From positions 62,001 to 126,000 of the forward strand of contig NZ_NTFY01000015.1 in NCBI RefSeq assembly GCF_002289565.1: a stretch of DNA of 64,000 nt. Direction: 5' to 3'. The notes beneath the pieces were generated by a model, which made no database searches, was not told where the DNA came from, and saw nothing but the letters and a program-made list of their open reading frames with translations. Positions 24,770-34,537 of this stretch are shown here, in pieces. This DNA comes from Rhodopirellula sp. SM50 (GTDB lineage Bacteria; Planctomycetota; Planctomycetia; Pirellulales; Pirellulaceae). The translations under genes were made by a program, and so were the position numbers. Each line of letters begins with the position of its first letter. Position 1 is the stretch's first letter.

Positions 24770-26677
24770 ATGCAAGCGATCATCGGAATTGTCGAAGCCG
24801 CCGTCTTCTTTCGCAGGATCATGTTTGCATCGAGCGCGGCGTTGCTGCTTGCCTGCGGTTTCGTTTCCGCGCAGGCGCCGAAGACCGTGCCGGATCCGAA
24901 AACCGTGGTTGACGTGGACAGTCCCATCACGGCGGTCACCGTGTTTCGACGTCAAGCCAACGTCGTGCGAGAAATCAACGTCGCACCGTCCACGGAAGGT
25001 CAAATGATCCGCGTCACGGGGCTACCGAAAACCATCCGCGATCAATCGGTTCGCTGGGAATCCGATGCCGAAATCACGGTCCGTTCGTTGCGTGTCACGC
25101 CACATCAAATCCCGCCGGACGATGCAAAGAGACGTCAGCGGGAAGAAGAACGGACGGCACAAAACCAAGCCTTGCAAGACGCCGCACATGAAGTCGCGGT
25201 CATCGAACAAGACTTGGAAACGATCGAGGATCTGGTGACGTTTTCGTCCGCGCAGACCAACGACGATCTCAGGCAATCCGAACTGAAAGTCGACTCGGTC
25301 ACAGCGATTGCGGATTTTGTAATGCAGCGCCGACGAGCGCTCGCCAAAGAACTGCACGAGGCGCGTCGGGCGTTACAGACGCTGCAGAATCAGATGGAAG
25401 AATCGATGCGTCAACGTCAAAACGAAACCAATTTAAAACCCGCGGCGACCTTTGATGCGACGTTGATGGTCGACGCGCCGCGCGGCGGGTTGTTGCGGCT
25501 GAGCTATTGGGTGGACGAGGTTTCTTGGGAGCCGCAGTACACCATTCACGCAACGGCTCGACAGCAAGGTGCCGATGAGTTTGTCGTTCAACTGGACGGC
25601 ACCGTCACGCAACACAGTGGCGAAGATTGGCGAGGCGTCCGACTGGCATTCTGCACCGGTGTGCCCAACTTGCAAGCCGCCACACCGCTGTTGGTACCGC
25701 TCAGAGTTTCGGTCAATCAGAAGGCCGGCGATCAAACCGACCCGATGGCCGGCTATGCCAAGTCTCGGCAGTCGGCGGGCACCCCACCGGCCTGGGAGGA
25801 TCCGGCGTTGTGGCAACGCAACCTTGCGTTGAACACCGAAGCGGCGGGCCGGCAGGTTCACGAAATCAATCGGCGGCAAAGTGTGCAGCGGGAAATGGCC
25901 GATGACGCGAACACCAACCTGACCGACGAAACCTATCGCGTGGCCGAACGGATCGATGTGGCCGACCAGACCGCCGACCAGGCGATCACGATTTTGCGTT
26001 GGAACATTGAAAGCCCGATCTATCGTGTCGTCACGCCGTTGCTGAGCAGTTTCGCCTATCGCGAGGCCGCGTTGGAAAACCAAACCGGCCAAAGTCTGGT
26101 CGGCGGCGACGCCACCGTCTTTCTGGATGGGCGATTCGTCGGACGAACCACGCTGCCACCGACCGCCGCCGGTGGCGAGTTTGCCGTCGGATTGGGAGCC
26201 GACCGACAAGTCCGCACGCGACGCGAATTACTCGCCCGCGACGAATCCATCCAAGGTGGCAACCGACTCTCGAAACTCGAATACCGGCTCGTCATCTCCA
26301 ACTACCATCCCGAAGAGATCGAGATTCAGTTGTATGACAGAATTCCGATCACCAGCGATTCGGGAACAGTCAATGTCGACACCGATTCCGCTTCACTGGG
26401 AAACTTGTCCACGGACGCCAAGTACCTGAGGATGCAGCGTCCGACGGGTATCCTGCGTTGGGATTTGACGATCCCCGCCAAACGCTTCGGAAGCAACGCC
26501 TATGACCATCACTACGTCTACACGATCGAAATGGACCGGACACAATCGATCGTCAGCAACGACGTCGAACAGCAGATGCGCAACGACCTGCGATTCAATC
26601 GCTCCGGCGGAGGTGGGATGGGGGGAGGGTTTGGCGGAGGCATGGGAGGAGCGATGGGAGGCGGCGGCTCGTTTTGA
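24770..26677 (+). CDS. MuiA-like DUF4139 protein
   Basis: 635 residues from the ATG at 24770, preceded by an AGG site; an ATG at 24821 directly before the signal peptide (FASSAALLLACGFVSAQA) is also possible, and a longer frame runs into repeat DNA. The N-terminal DUF4140 region reads ITAVTVFRRQANVVREINV, a coiled coil follows (about 120-230), and DUF4139 covers the second half (YWVDEVSWEPQYTIHATARQ, VQLDGTVTQHSGEDWRGVRL, ITILRWNIESPIYRVV, DDRV-like strands). It ends in a Gly/Met-rich tail (GGGMGGGFGGGMGGAMGGGG). Known as mucoidy inhibitor-like; molecular role unclear. Exported, probably periplasmic. Confidence 0.88.
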   Translation: MQAIIGIVEAAVFFRRIMFASSAALLLACGFVSAQAPKTVPDPKTVVDVDSPITAVTVFRRQANVVREINVAPSTEGQMIRVTGLPKTIRDQSVRWESDAEITVRSLRVTPHQIPPDDAKRRQREEERTAQNQALQDAAHEVAVIEQDLETIEDLVTFSSAQTNDDLRQSELKVDSVTAIADFVMQRRRALAKELHEARRALQTLQNQMEESMRQRQNETNLKPAATFDATLMVDAPRGGLLRLSYWVDEVSWEPQYTIHATARQQGADEFVVQLDGTVTQHSGEDWRGVRLAFCTGVPNLQAATPLLVPLRVSVNQKAGDQTDPMAGYAKSRQSAGTPPAWEDPALWQRNLALNTEAAGRQVHEINRRQSVQREMADDANTNLTDETYRVAERIDVADQTADQAITILRWNIESPIYRVVTPLLSSFAYREAALENQTGQSLVGGDATVFLDGRFVGRTTLPPTAAGGEFAVGLGADRQVRTRRELLARDESIQGGNRLSKLEYRLVISNYHPEEIEIQLYDRIPITSDSGTVNVDTDSASLGNLSTDAKYLRMQRPTGILRWDLTIPAKRFGSNAYDHHYVYTIEMDRTQSIVSNDVEQQMRNDLRFNRSGGGGMGGGFGGGMGGAMGGGGSF

Positions 26678-26713
26678 GAATTGGACAACCTCCCCCGTTT
26701 ATTCACGGCGTCA

Positions 26714-27832
26714 CTACGGAATCCTCGACTGCTGGATCAGTTGCTTGACGATGTCTTCTCGCGTGCCGGCCTTTTGCAAAATCAGACGCTGGCGGTCGGC
26801 CCAATCGATTCGGCCGGCGATCTCTCGAACCATCAACAGTTCCGTTTCGCAATTCAGGTCTTGCGCGACGCCGCGCAATTTGCCGAGCAACCGTTCGACA
26901 ATCTCGGCCACCGTTTTCTCGGAATAGTCAAAGGTATCGACCAGCGTCGCGGCAACCCCGTACCGCGCCGCCCGCCATTTGTTTTGCCGCACCATCATCG
27001 GGTGGCAATCGAACTGGTACGTCCCCTCATCGATCCGATCGCTGAGGTATTTGACCAGGCACTGGATCAACGCCGCCAAGGCACAGACGTGATCGATGTT
27101 CCCCGGCATGTCACACATCCTGACTTCGACGGTGCCGAAGTTGTGGTGTGGACGAACGTCCCACCAGATCTCACGGATCGTGTTGATGAACCCGGTCTCT
27201 TCCATGTGGTTGACCAGCCACACGTATTCACTCCAGTTGCGCATCAGCGTTGGCAAGCCCGCCGTCGGCAGCCCTTCCATGACTTTGCTGCGATGCGAGT
27301 GCAGGCCCGTGTCGCGGTCTTCCCAATAGGGGCTGCTCGCCGACAGCGCCAGCAGCAACGGCAGGTGCTGCATGATTCGATCGCAAATCATGACGGCTTT
27401 GTCGCCCGAATCGACGCCGACGTGGACATGCAACCCGAACGTAATCAGCCGCCGCGCCATTTCTTGCAGCAATCGGACCAGTCCGCGATAGCGTTCGTCA
27501 TCGGTGACGACCTGATCCTGCCAATGACTGAAGGGATGTGTGGCGCCCCACCAGAGGCCGAGTCCTAGATTGTCGGCGGAATGTTGCAGGGTCCTGAGTT
27601 TTTCGGACAGATCCACCCGGGCCTCGGACACCGTGGTGCAGACGCCGCTGATGACTTCGACACAGGACTGCATCAATTCGTGCTTGCACGATTCAGAAAT
27701 GTCATCGGGCAGGGTCGCTAACAGTTCGTTGCTGCGGTTGGACAGCGCCATCGAATCGGTGTCGACGATCCCGAGTTCCAATTCGACCCCGACGGTTTGC
27801 GACGTGTTCGAATGAAACTGGAACTTGCTCAT
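26714..27832 (-). CDS. YbdK-type carboxylate-amine ligase (glutamate-cysteine ligase 2 family)
   Basis: 372 residues from the ATG at 27832, which overlaps the upstream stop by one base (TGATG); a GTG at 27835 is possible. The GCS2 fold is clear: VGVELELGIVDTDSM at the N-terminus, GLHVHVGVDSGDKAV, LHSHRSKVMEGLPTAGLP, and a PHHNFGTVEVRMCDMPG segment. The E. coli YbdK member joins glutamate and cysteine weakly with ATP; others build ergothioneine-type or peptide thiols. The cognate amine is unknown here. Coupling to an M20 amidohydrolase suggests one enzyme makes an amide and the other cuts it, or both serve one amino-acid pathway. Confidence 0.9.
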   Translation of the reverse strand: MSKFQFHSNTSQTVGVELELGIVDTDSMALSNRSNELLATLPDDISESCKHELMQSCVEVISGVCTTVSEARVDLSEKLRTLQHSADNLGLGLWWGATHPFSHWQDQVVTDDERYRGLVRLLQEMARRLITFGLHVHVGVDSGDKAVMICDRIMQHLPLLLALSASSPYWEDRDTGLHSHRSKVMEGLPTAGLPTLMRNWSEYVWLVNHMEETGFINTIREIWWDVRPHHNFGTVEVRMCDMPGNIDHVCALAALIQCLVKYLSDRIDEGTYQFDCHPMMVRQNKWRAARYGVAATLVDTFDYSEKTVAEIVERLLGKLRGVAQDLNCETELLMVREIAGRIDWADRQRLILQKAGTREDIVKQLIQQSRIP

Positions 27833-29079
27833 CACCGGCCCGGGTCAAAGTAGTTGATGATCGACGCTGCGAATAGTTTAGCGGCGTGGGCGATGGCATG
27901 CTCATCGACATCAAAATTTCCGGTGTGCAGCGGCGCCCCGCCGACCTGATCACCGGCGACACCCAAGCGGAACATCGCACCGGGAACGTGTTCCAAATAG
28001 AACGAAAAATCTTCGCTGCCCATACTCGGTTCGTCGATCCAATCGACCGACGCCGGGTTCAGGACTTGGATCGCCGAATCGTGCAGCAATCGAATCAGCG
28101 CCGGATCGTTCATCACGCCCGGGGCGGAGGAACCGAGTCGCAGCCGGACCTCGCATCCCGTTTCGCGCGCCGTCGCTTCGCCGATGTCTTCGAGCACCTC
28201 CAGAGTCCTTCGGCGTGCTTCAACACTCAGTGATCGAAGCGTCCCTTTGATCGTCGCGGTGTCCGGGATAACGTTGGGGCTGTGTCCCGCGTCGATCATT
28301 CCGATCGACAGCACGACGGTATCGTGGGCGTTGATGGCACGGTGGACACGCCGATAGGCGGATTGAATCCAACGGGTGCAGGCATCGATCGGGTCGTTGG
28401 TCAAATGGGGCCGCGCGGCGTGGCCTCCCGAACCGATGAATTTGACCTCCAGCATGTCGCAGGCCGCGGTGAAGGCGTGTTCTCGCAACCCCACACAGCC
28501 GACCTGGCGGGTGGGATCGACGTGCAACGCCAAGACGGCACCGACGTCGGCGAGGGCATGATGATGAATCATGTGCAAGGCGCCTTCGGCGGTTTCTTCG
28601 GCCGGCTGTAAGATCGCCCGCGCCGCGATCGGCCAGGGTAACCTGCCGGTGTGGTGCAACTGCGAGAGCAGTTGCATGGCGGCGACGATCACGGTCGCAT
28701 GAACGTCGTGTCCGCACGCATGCATCACTCCGTCGACCGTGCTGTGGTAGGCGACGGATTTTTCGTCTTGAATCGGCAACGCGTCGATGTCGCCGCGGAT
28801 CGCGATTCGGGGGTGATTCGCCAAGGCTTTGTCGGTCACCAAGTCGGCGATCAATCCACGCCCCTCACCGGCGACGCGAATCGGCAGATCCAACTTGGCG
28901 AGCAGCGTTTTCAGGTACTGAGTCGTCAGCGTTTCGTGGCCGGAAAGTTCCGGGTGCTGGTGCAGATAGCGACGCAGTGCAATCCAGCCGCCCCCCAGTT
29001 CCTTCGCGGCATCGTTGATCGCTTCGATCCAAGCCTCAGATCCGGACGTTTCAAAGCCCGCAGTTTCAGGGTCGGCCAT
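27832..29079 (-). CDS. M20-family amidohydrolase
   Basis: 415 residues from the ATG at 29079 with GGTGAA upstream. The M20D signature set is present: LRRYLHQHPELSGHE, GDIDALPIQDE, HACGHDVHATVIVAAMQLL, LQPAEETAEGAL, and a C-terminal EPSMGSEDFSFYLEHVPG, which gives the Asp, His and Glu metal ligands and the catalytic Glu-Glu pair. Family enzymes hydrolyse N-acyl or amide bonds on amino acids (hippurate, IAA conjugates, N-acetyl-diaminopimelate). Cytoplasmic. Its stop overlaps the start of the YbdK-like ligase. Confidence 0.92.
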   Translation of the reverse strand: MADPETAGFETSGSEAWIEAINDAAKELGGGWIALRRYLHQHPELSGHETLTTQYLKTLLAKLDLPIRVAGEGRGLIADLVTDKALANHPRIAIRGDIDALPIQDEKSVAYHSTVDGVMHACGHDVHATVIVAAMQLLSQLHHTGRLPWPIAARAILQPAEETAEGALHMIHHHALADVGAVLALHVDPTRQVGCVGLREHAFTAACDMLEVKFIGSGGHAARPHLTNDPIDACTRWIQSAYRRVHRAINAHDTVVLSIGMIDAGHSPNVIPDTATIKGTLRSLSVEARRRTLEVLEDIGEATARETGCEVRLRLGSSAPGVMNDPALIRLLHDSAIQVLNPASVDWIDEPSMGSEDFSFYLEHVPGAMFRLGVAGDQVGGAPLHTGNFDVDEHAIAHAAKLFAASIINYFDPGR

Positions 29080-29312
29080 GTCTATTTCACCGAGAACCAA
29101 GTCAGAGACAAATGAGCTCGCTGCTGATGCATGTGCATCGAGTGATCCATGGCTGAAAGAAGGATGACGAGAACGGTGAGAACGGGCCGCCAACCTGCCA
29201 GCGACGACCTCGAAAGGCGGGTGACCCAGAATAACCACTCCGGCGATTCCGATCAAACCGAGGGTCGGGGCGATGTGGCTACCCCGCCGGCCCCAGCCCC
29301 TGTCACAACCAC

Positions 29313-29396
29313 ACCCCAGCGGGAAGCGTCAGCGAGCGGCACCCCAGCGGGAAGCGTCAGCGAGCGGCACCCCAGCGGGAAGCGTCAGCGAGCGGC
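29313..29396. repeat. 28-bp tandem repeat, three perfect copies
   Basis: Units start at 29313, 29341 and 29369 (ACCCCAGCGGGAAGCGTCAG then CGAGCGGC). A decayed arm near 29420-29450 contains CCACTGGCTGACGCCACTAG. Between the amidohydrolase start and the end of the FAD oxidoreductase; nothing else is seen in 29080-29532. Confidence 0.9.
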
Positions 29397-29532
29397 ACGT
29401 GTTCAACGCATTGACTTCACGCGCCACTGGCTGACGCCACTAGGCTGGCATGCGCAGGCGGCGGCTCGATGTGAGCATGGAACATTGCGAAAGCGCGACG
29501 TCGATCGGACTGTCAGAGCACACGGGAAAGGG

Positions 29533-30861
29533 CTAACCCGGCTTCGCCTCGAGAATCTCCGCCGCCACACGCAGCCCGCTGTTCATCGCGCCTTGAATGC
29601 TGGGGGTTTCCCGGTAGTCGCCGCAGACGTAGAGATTCGCCGGAGCATCAAGCCCAGCGATTTGATCACCGCGAACGGGCTGGACGACGGGATCCAGGTT
29701 CAACTCGGGCAAGCCGTACGGAACGCGGATGGTTTGCACCAGATCCCATTGATCGACGTCGTTGCCGAACCAGCGCCGTGCCTGGTCACGCACCGAATCC
29801 TCCAACGCATCAGCCGGTTGCTCGGTCTGAGAATCCGAGATGCTGACCGAAATCAATGATCGGCCGCCGGAAGCATACTCGGGCGCGACATCACTGAGCA
29901 CGACGGCGGTCTGGATCGGCCCTGTTTCATCACCCCGCAACATCAACAGCTTGCCTGCGTTGGGCGACCGGTCGGCGACGAAGTACATCGTGGTGGCATC
30001 GTTCCAACGGGTGGCCAGGTCGGGCGCATCGAGCAATCTCGCCGCGGCGTTGCTTTCGGTCGCGACGACGACGGATGCCGCGTCGAGGTGGCTGCCATCG
30101 GTCAGCTGAATCCGATGGTGTGGGTCAACGTGCTCGATCGATGCGACGATGGTGTTCAACCGCAACGTTCCGCGCGGAAGGCTTTCGGCCAACTGTCGCG
30201 GAATGGCGGCCATGCCGTCGGCGGGAATGGCGATGTCGCCGGCGGCAAACATGCGAAAAACAAATTCGAACATGCGGCTGGAAGTCGAAAGCGATTCGTC
30301 CAGGAAAACGCCGCCGAGAAACGGCCGGAAGAACTCATCGATCATCGCCTTGGAAAAACCGAGTTGCCCTAGTCGCTGCTCGGTCGACTCGCCGTCGCGA
30401 TGATACAAGTCGTGCAGCGTCCCCCGGCCGGCCAGAAACCTGGCCTTGGCGATCCGCAATTTGTCCATCAAGGACCCGACCGGACTGGTCGCGGTGGCGA
30501 ACGCCTGTCCCGGTCGACGCCAGGGATCGCCGAGGCGGGCGAACCGACCGCGTTTTCGCACCAACGCCCCGGGTTCGAACGCCCGTAGACGTAGGCCTTC
30601 GTAATCGAGCAACTCGCGGCAAGCCGGGTAGGCGGTTAGCAAGACCTGAAAACCGTGATCCAGTTTCAACCCGTCGACGACGTCCGTCCTGACACGCCCC
30701 CCGACGCGATCGCTGGCCTCCAGCAACGTGACCGGATGACCGCGGCCGGCAAGCCGCTTGGCACAGGACAGCCCCGCCAGCCCCCCGCCGATGATCACCG
30801 TGTTGGCCGGCGAATCGGGGGGATTCGAATTCGTTCCACTGTCAGATTGGATTGCGTTCAC
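29533..30861 (-). CDS. FAD-dependent amine-oxidase-type oxidoreductase
   Basis: 442 residues from the GTG at 30861 (GGAA nine bases upstream); a TTG further out would add a disordered tail. The FAD-binding Rossmann motif is [18 protein letters not shown] followed by [13 protein letters not shown], and the second FAD motif near the C-terminus is [20 protein letters not shown]. The middle (about 150-260) is the helical substrate cap. It belongs to the protoporphyrinogen-oxidase/phytoene-desaturase/amine-oxidase superfamily; the C-terminal motif fits the carotenoid-desaturase-like NAD(P)/FAD group best. Substrate not determinable. Not overlapping its neighbours. Confidence 0.88.
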   Translation of the reverse strand: MNAIQSDSGTNSNPPDSPANTVIIGGGLAGLSCAKRLAGRGHPVTLLEASDRVGGRVRTDVVDGLKLDHGFQVLLTAYPACRELLDYEGLRLRAFEPGALVRKRGRFARLGDPWRRPGQAFATATSPVGSLMDKLRIAKARFLAGRGTLHDLYHRDGESTEQRLGQLGFSKAMIDEFFRPFLGGVFLDESLSTSSRMFEFVFRMFAAGDIAIPADGMAAIPRQLAESLPRGTLRLNTIVASIEHVDPHHRIQLTDGSHLDAASVVVATESNAAARLLDAPDLATRWNDATTMYFVADRSPNAGKLLMLRGDETGPIQTAVVLSDVAPEYASGGRSLISVSISDSQTEQPADALEDSVRDQARRWFGNDVDQWDLVQTIRVPYGLPELNLDPVVQPVRGDQIAGLDAPANLYVCGDYRETPSIQGAMNSGLRVAAEILEAKPG

Positions 30862-31089
30862 GGTTATTCCGATAGAGTGAAAATCGACGAGCGGGACACC
30901 CAGCACGCCCGGTGACGTGGGCACGGCTGCCAACGGCGATTTCGTTCCATCGACGACTGCCCAGGTGGACAGCCCCCCGTTATTGTCTTAAATAGCACCG
31001 AGCCCAAGCAGCGTGTTGAATGACCGACGTCGGATTCTAGCGATCCTTCCCCTTCTCTTCGACCTTCATTCTTTATTGGCCATCGATTC

Positions 31090-32148
31090 ATGCGTGTCAT
31101 CGTTACCGGATCCAGCGGATTGATCGGGTCAGCCGCGGTGCGTCATTGGGACGCAGCGGGCGATCAAGTCATCGGCATCGACAACGACATGCGTTCGACC
31201 TTTTTTGGGCCCGACGGCAGTACCCAGTGGAATCAAACGCAGCTGGAATCAGAAACCCAGAATTTCCGCACCGAGTCCATCGACATTCGTGACCGCGACG
31301 CAATCCTGGACTTGTTCAAGAACGAAACGCCCGATCTGATCATTCACTGCGCGGCCCAGCCCTCGCACGACAAAGCGGCCGCGATCCCGTTTCTGGATTT
31401 CGAAGTCAACGCGGTCGGAACGTTGAATCTGCTCGAAGCCACCCGCCGCCACGCGCCCGACGCCGTGTTCTGTCACATGAGCACGAACAAAGTTTACGGT
31501 GACGCCCCCAATGAACTGCCACTGCGAGAACACCCGACCCGCTGGGACTACGCGCGCGAACAAGACTACCACGGAATCGACGAAACCTGTCGCATCGACC
31601 AGACCATGCATTCTCTGTTCGGCGCCAGTAAAACCGCCGCCGATGTGCTGGCCCAGGAATACGGAAAGTACTTTGGGTTGAAGACGGGAATCTTTCGCGG
31701 CGGATGTTTGACCGGGGCAAGCCACAGCGGAGTGGAATTGCACGGTTTCCTCAGCTATCTGGTCCACGTCGCCGTGACGGGAAAACCCTACACGATCTTT
31801 GGCTACAAGGGAAAACAGGTCCGCGACCAAATCGAGTGCTCCGATGTCGTCCGCGCCTTCGAGGCCTTTGCCAACAACCCTCGCCCCGGCGAGGTCTACA
31901 ACATCGGGGGCGGACGTGAAAACGCAGCCAGCGTGCTGGAGTGTATCGCGCTGATCGAAGAACTCAGCGGACACCAAATCGAGTACACACTCGGCGATGA
32001 AAATCGCAAGGGCGATCACATCTGCTACATCAGCGATCTGAGCAAGTTGCGCCGCGACTATCCCGACTGGAACATCCGCGTTTCGCTTCGGGAGATCGTC
32101 ACCCAAATGATCGCCAGTGCCGAAGTGCGGCAGGGCAAGACGTCGTAA
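31090..32148 (+). CDS. NAD-dependent sugar-nucleotide epimerase (CDP-paratose 2-epimerase-like)
   Basis: 352 residues. Short-chain Rossmann fold with VTGSSGLIGSAAVRHW at the N-terminus, NAD-ribose site at VIGIDNDM, CAAQPSHD in the place of the AAQ loop, CHMSTNKVYGD for the catalytic Ser/Thr, and SLFGASKTAADVLAQEYGKY at the YxxxK position, where the Tyr is replaced by Phe. The GGCLTGASHSGVELHGFLSY and GYKGKQVRDQIECSDVV segments fit the CDP-tyvelose/paratose epimerase subgroup. Likely supplies a sugar for envelope polysaccharide. Start ATG is tight and has upstream non-coding DNA; divergent from the oxidoreductase. Confidence 0.88.
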   Translation: MRVIVTGSSGLIGSAAVRHWDAAGDQVIGIDNDMRSTFFGPDGSTQWNQTQLESETQNFRTESIDIRDRDAILDLFKNETPDLIIHCAAQPSHDKAAAIPFLDFEVNAVGTLNLLEATRRHAPDAVFCHMSTNKVYGDAPNELPLREHPTRWDYAREQDYHGIDETCRIDQTMHSLFGASKTAADVLAQEYGKYFGLKTGIFRGGCLTGASHSGVELHGFLSYLVHVAVTGKPYTIFGYKGKQVRDQIECSDVVRAFEAFANNPRPGEVYNIGGGRENAASVLECIALIEELSGHQIEYTLGDENRKGDHICYISDLSKLRRDYPDWNIRVSLREIVTQMIASAEVRQGKTS

Positions 32149-32194
32149 GGTTCCGTCGAGCGAACCGTTGGCCGCTTACGCAACGCACGAAAAA

Positions 32195-32260
32195 TAAGTG
32201 AGAATAGGCTTCCAGCCTGTCGATGCTGAAATGACAAGCCTGGAAGCCTATCCCACTTCA
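32195..32260. repeat. Hairpin of the GGATAGGCTTCC family
   Basis: Arms AATAGGCTTCCAGCCTGTCG (from about 32203) and ACAAGCCTGGAAGCCTATCC (from about 32234) face each other across a short loop, about 50 bp after the epimerase gene. May act as transcript end. No gene in 32149-32479. Confidence 0.75.
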
Positions 32261-32479
32261 AGGGATCCGACACTTCTATTCCGCTCATTGTTGACGCGCC
32301 GCGACTCTCGACGTGAGGGCAATCGGACAAATGCAAGAGGGTGCCACACGTGCGTGTTTTTCGACATAAGTTTGGTGTGGTCCGTCATCGGTTTACTAAA
32401 TGGCCGCCCACCTGAGGCAGCCGTTGTGTGCCAGCCGCCCTGAGTCGGACAGTCGAAACGAATCGCCCACCTGTCAATC

Positions 32480-32917
32480 ATGAACTCAGCGCCAAACACC
32501 GCGATCGACACTTCGGATACGCCCCCCGTCACGGATCAAGTTGGTTTGGATGCAGCCACCGGCGCCGATGAAGTCCATGGCCTGATTCCGCCGGCCGACG
32601 GATACACGGGGCCCGAGCGTCGTGCCAGCCGCCGCATCCCGCGAACGCTCGAGATCTCGGTTCAACCCTTGGATCTCCAGATGAAGGAGACGGGCCGGTC
32701 GTTCTTCGCCATCACGCGTGACATCAGCCAAGGCGGGCTGGCATTTTTGAGTTCCCAGAAATCCGACTTTGAAAAAGCGATCGTGTCGCTCAACGATGGC
32801 ATCGCGCCGGGAATCGTCTGTCGGATCTGCCACAGCTCATTGGTTCACAGCAGCGGGCCCGAAGAAGTCTGGATGACAAACGTGGAGTACTTGCACCTCC
32901 ATCGACCTCGCACGTAG
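32480..32917 (+). CDS. PilZ-domain protein
   Basis: 145 residues. The N-terminal 45 residues are low-complexity and polar; the rest is a PilZ beta-barrel with the c-di-GMP motifs ERRASRRIPRTLEISVQ (RxxxR type) and TRDISQGGLAFLSS (D-x-S-x-x-G). Both motifs being present suggests real c-di-GMP binding. Target unknown. No operon partner; the degenerate HD-GYP at 9164-10384 is the other c-di-GMP-related protein in the window. Confidence 0.85.
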   Translation: MNSAPNTAIDTSDTPPVTDQVGLDAATGADEVHGLIPPADGYTGPERRASRRIPRTLEISVQPLDLQMKETGRSFFAITRDISQGGLAFLSSQKSDFEKAIVSLNDGIAPGIVCRICHSSLVHSSGPEEVWMTNVEYLHLHRPRT

Positions 32918-33122
32918 CGTTCCAACCCCATTGAAGGTTGGGGCTGCGTTGTTCGAGCGGAAAAGGGGTCAGGCACCAAAAACAAATGGCCCGTAGCAGG
33001 ACTTCCGCGGGTGGTCCACCTCGACGAGCGGCAGGATTGATTACAATTTCCTGCATTCACAGCCGGCGCCACCTTTGTCAGAAACGGGCGTTCGGCGTTC
33101 CTCCCAGACACCCAGAGCTGAT

Positions 33123-33824
33123 ATGCCCCGCTTCGCTACCGCGCTCGCCGCGCTCGCCCTTCTGGCCTCCGCCGGTTTTTGCCAAGACGATTCGCCCACG
33201 CCCCCCGAATCCGTCTCCCTGTTTAACGGCAAGGATCTTTCCGGGTGGATCGGGCGTGCCGATTTATGGTCGGTCGAAGACGGCCAGATTGTCGGCCGAA
33301 CCGTCGCCGAAAAACCGCTGCAACAGAACACGTTTTTGATCTACACCGGCAGCGAACCGAGCGACTTTGAGTTGACGTTCCAATTCAAGATCGAAAACAC
33401 GAACTCCGGCGTGCAATATCGCAGCAAGATCCTGGACAAGGAAAAGTTTGTCGTCGGCGGCTACCAGGCAGACATTGATTTTTCGAACCGCTACGCCGGA
33501 ATTCTCTACGAAGAAAAAGGCCGCGGCATCTTGGCCGAACGCGGTCAGTCGGTCACGATCGACGAGCAGGGCAAAAAAACGCGCAAGACCTTTGCCGACG
33601 GCGCCAAACTCGGCAACGGCATTCACCCCGGTCAGTGGAACGAGTATCGGATCGTCGCCAAAGGAAACCACCTGCAGCACTTCATCAACGAAACGATGAC
33701 GGCCGAAGTGTTCGACAACCAGCCCGGCAAATCTGCGTCATCGGGCGTGATCGCGTTTCAATTGCACCGCGGCGATCCCATGGTGGTGCGGTTCAAAAAC
33801 ATCGTGCTGCACCCGGCCGAGTAA
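33123..33824 (+). CDS. DUF1080 (3-keto-disaccharide hydrolase-like) protein
   Basis: 233 residues from the ATG at 33123, directly before a signal peptide (FATALAALALLASAGFC), so secreted. The body is a single DUF1080 jelly roll: VSLFNGKDLSGWIG at the start, VEDGQIVGRT, FQFKIENTNSGVQYRS, EYRIVAKGNHLQHFINE, and a terminal GVIAFQLHRGDPMVVRFKN strand. Family members bind or cleave modified sugars in the periplasm. Upstream of the sigma-factor/kinase pair by 47 bp; shared transcription is possible. Confidence 0.92.
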   Translation: MPRFATALAALALLASAGFCQDDSPTPPESVSLFNGKDLSGWIGRADLWSVEDGQIVGRTVAEKPLQQNTFLIYTGSEPSDFELTFQFKIENTNSGVQYRSKILDKEKFVVGGYQADIDFSNRYAGILYEEKGRGILAERGQSVTIDEQGKKTRKTFADGAKLGNGIHPGQWNEYRIVAKGNHLQHFINETMTAEVFDNQPGKSASSGVIAFQLHRGDPMVVRFKNIVLHPAE

Positions 33825-33871
33825 CACCGGGACGGCTTCCCGATCGACTATGATCCCCTCAGGAGCATCTC

Positions 33872-34537
33872 ATGACAAAGTCGATTTGGGCCAGTGACGA
33901 TCAAACGGAAACCCTGCTGGCCGCTGCGCGGTCGGGCGATTCCGACGCGGTCAACCGTTTGCTGGAAAAGCACCGGGCGCCGATCCGGCGACTGGTCGAA
34001 TTACGTCTGGACCGCAAGGTCCAACGCCGCGTGGACGTCAGCGATGTCGTTCAAGACGTGATGATCGAAGCCAGCGGTCGGCTCGACAAATACCTGTCCG
34101 ACCCGGCGATGGCGTTTCACCTTTGGTTGCGTCAAATCGCTTGGGATCGGATCATCGATACCTATCGGCGGCATCGGGTCAGCGCGAAGCGGAACATGGA
34201 CCGCGAGCAACCGATGACCTCCCCGGGCGGTCCCGACCAGTCGACGATGGAGTTGGCCATCCAATTGTGTGATCCCGGTTTGACACCCGCGGCGGCCGCC
34301 ACGCAGCGCGAGATTGCCGCCAAGGTCGAAGCGGCAATCGAAAAGTTGAATGACCAGGATCGCGAAATCATCCTGATGCGGCACTACGAGCATCTTTCCA
34401 ATCTGGAAATTGCCGAGGTGCTGGGGCTGAATCCGCCCGCGGCAAGCATGCGGTACCTCCGCGCCGTGCGTCGATTGCGTGAGGTGCTTCAAGAGGACGA
34501 CCAGGCGTCATCGACCAGTGACGAGCTTCCCCGGTGA
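33872..34537 (+). CDS. ECF-type sigma factor (planctomycete group)
   Basis: 221 residues. Region 2 covers residues 20-100 (RRVDVSDVVQDVMIEASGRL, FHLWLRQIAWDRIIDTYRRH) and region 4 covers 150-210 (KLNDQDREIILMRHYEHLSN, LEIAEVLGLNPPAASMRYLR). It directs RNA polymerase to its own promoters. No separate anti-sigma gene is seen; the overlapping downstream kinase (GTGA at 34534) is the likely regulator, as in other planctomycete sigma/kinase pairs. RBS-like AGGAG lies before the ATG. Confidence 0.92.
   Translation: MTKSIWASDDQTETLLAAARSGDSDAVNRLLEKHRAPIRRLVELRLDRKVQRRVDVSDVVQDVMIEASGRLDKYLSDPAMAFHLWLRQIAWDRIIDTYRRHRVSAKRNMDREQPMTSPGGPDQSTMELAIQLCDPGLTPAAAATQREIAAKVEAAIEKLNDQDREIILMRHYEHLSNLEIAEVLGLNPPAASMRYLRAVRRLREVLQEDDQASSTSDELPR

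Noticed and set aside
29313-29396. CRISPR-like array
   Set aside because: Three copies of 28 bp are head to tail with no spacers, and no cas gene is present.
29149-29859. Plus-strand frame across the 28-bp repeats
   Set aside because: It runs through tandem repeats and then antisense to the FAD oxidoreductase, without any family pattern.
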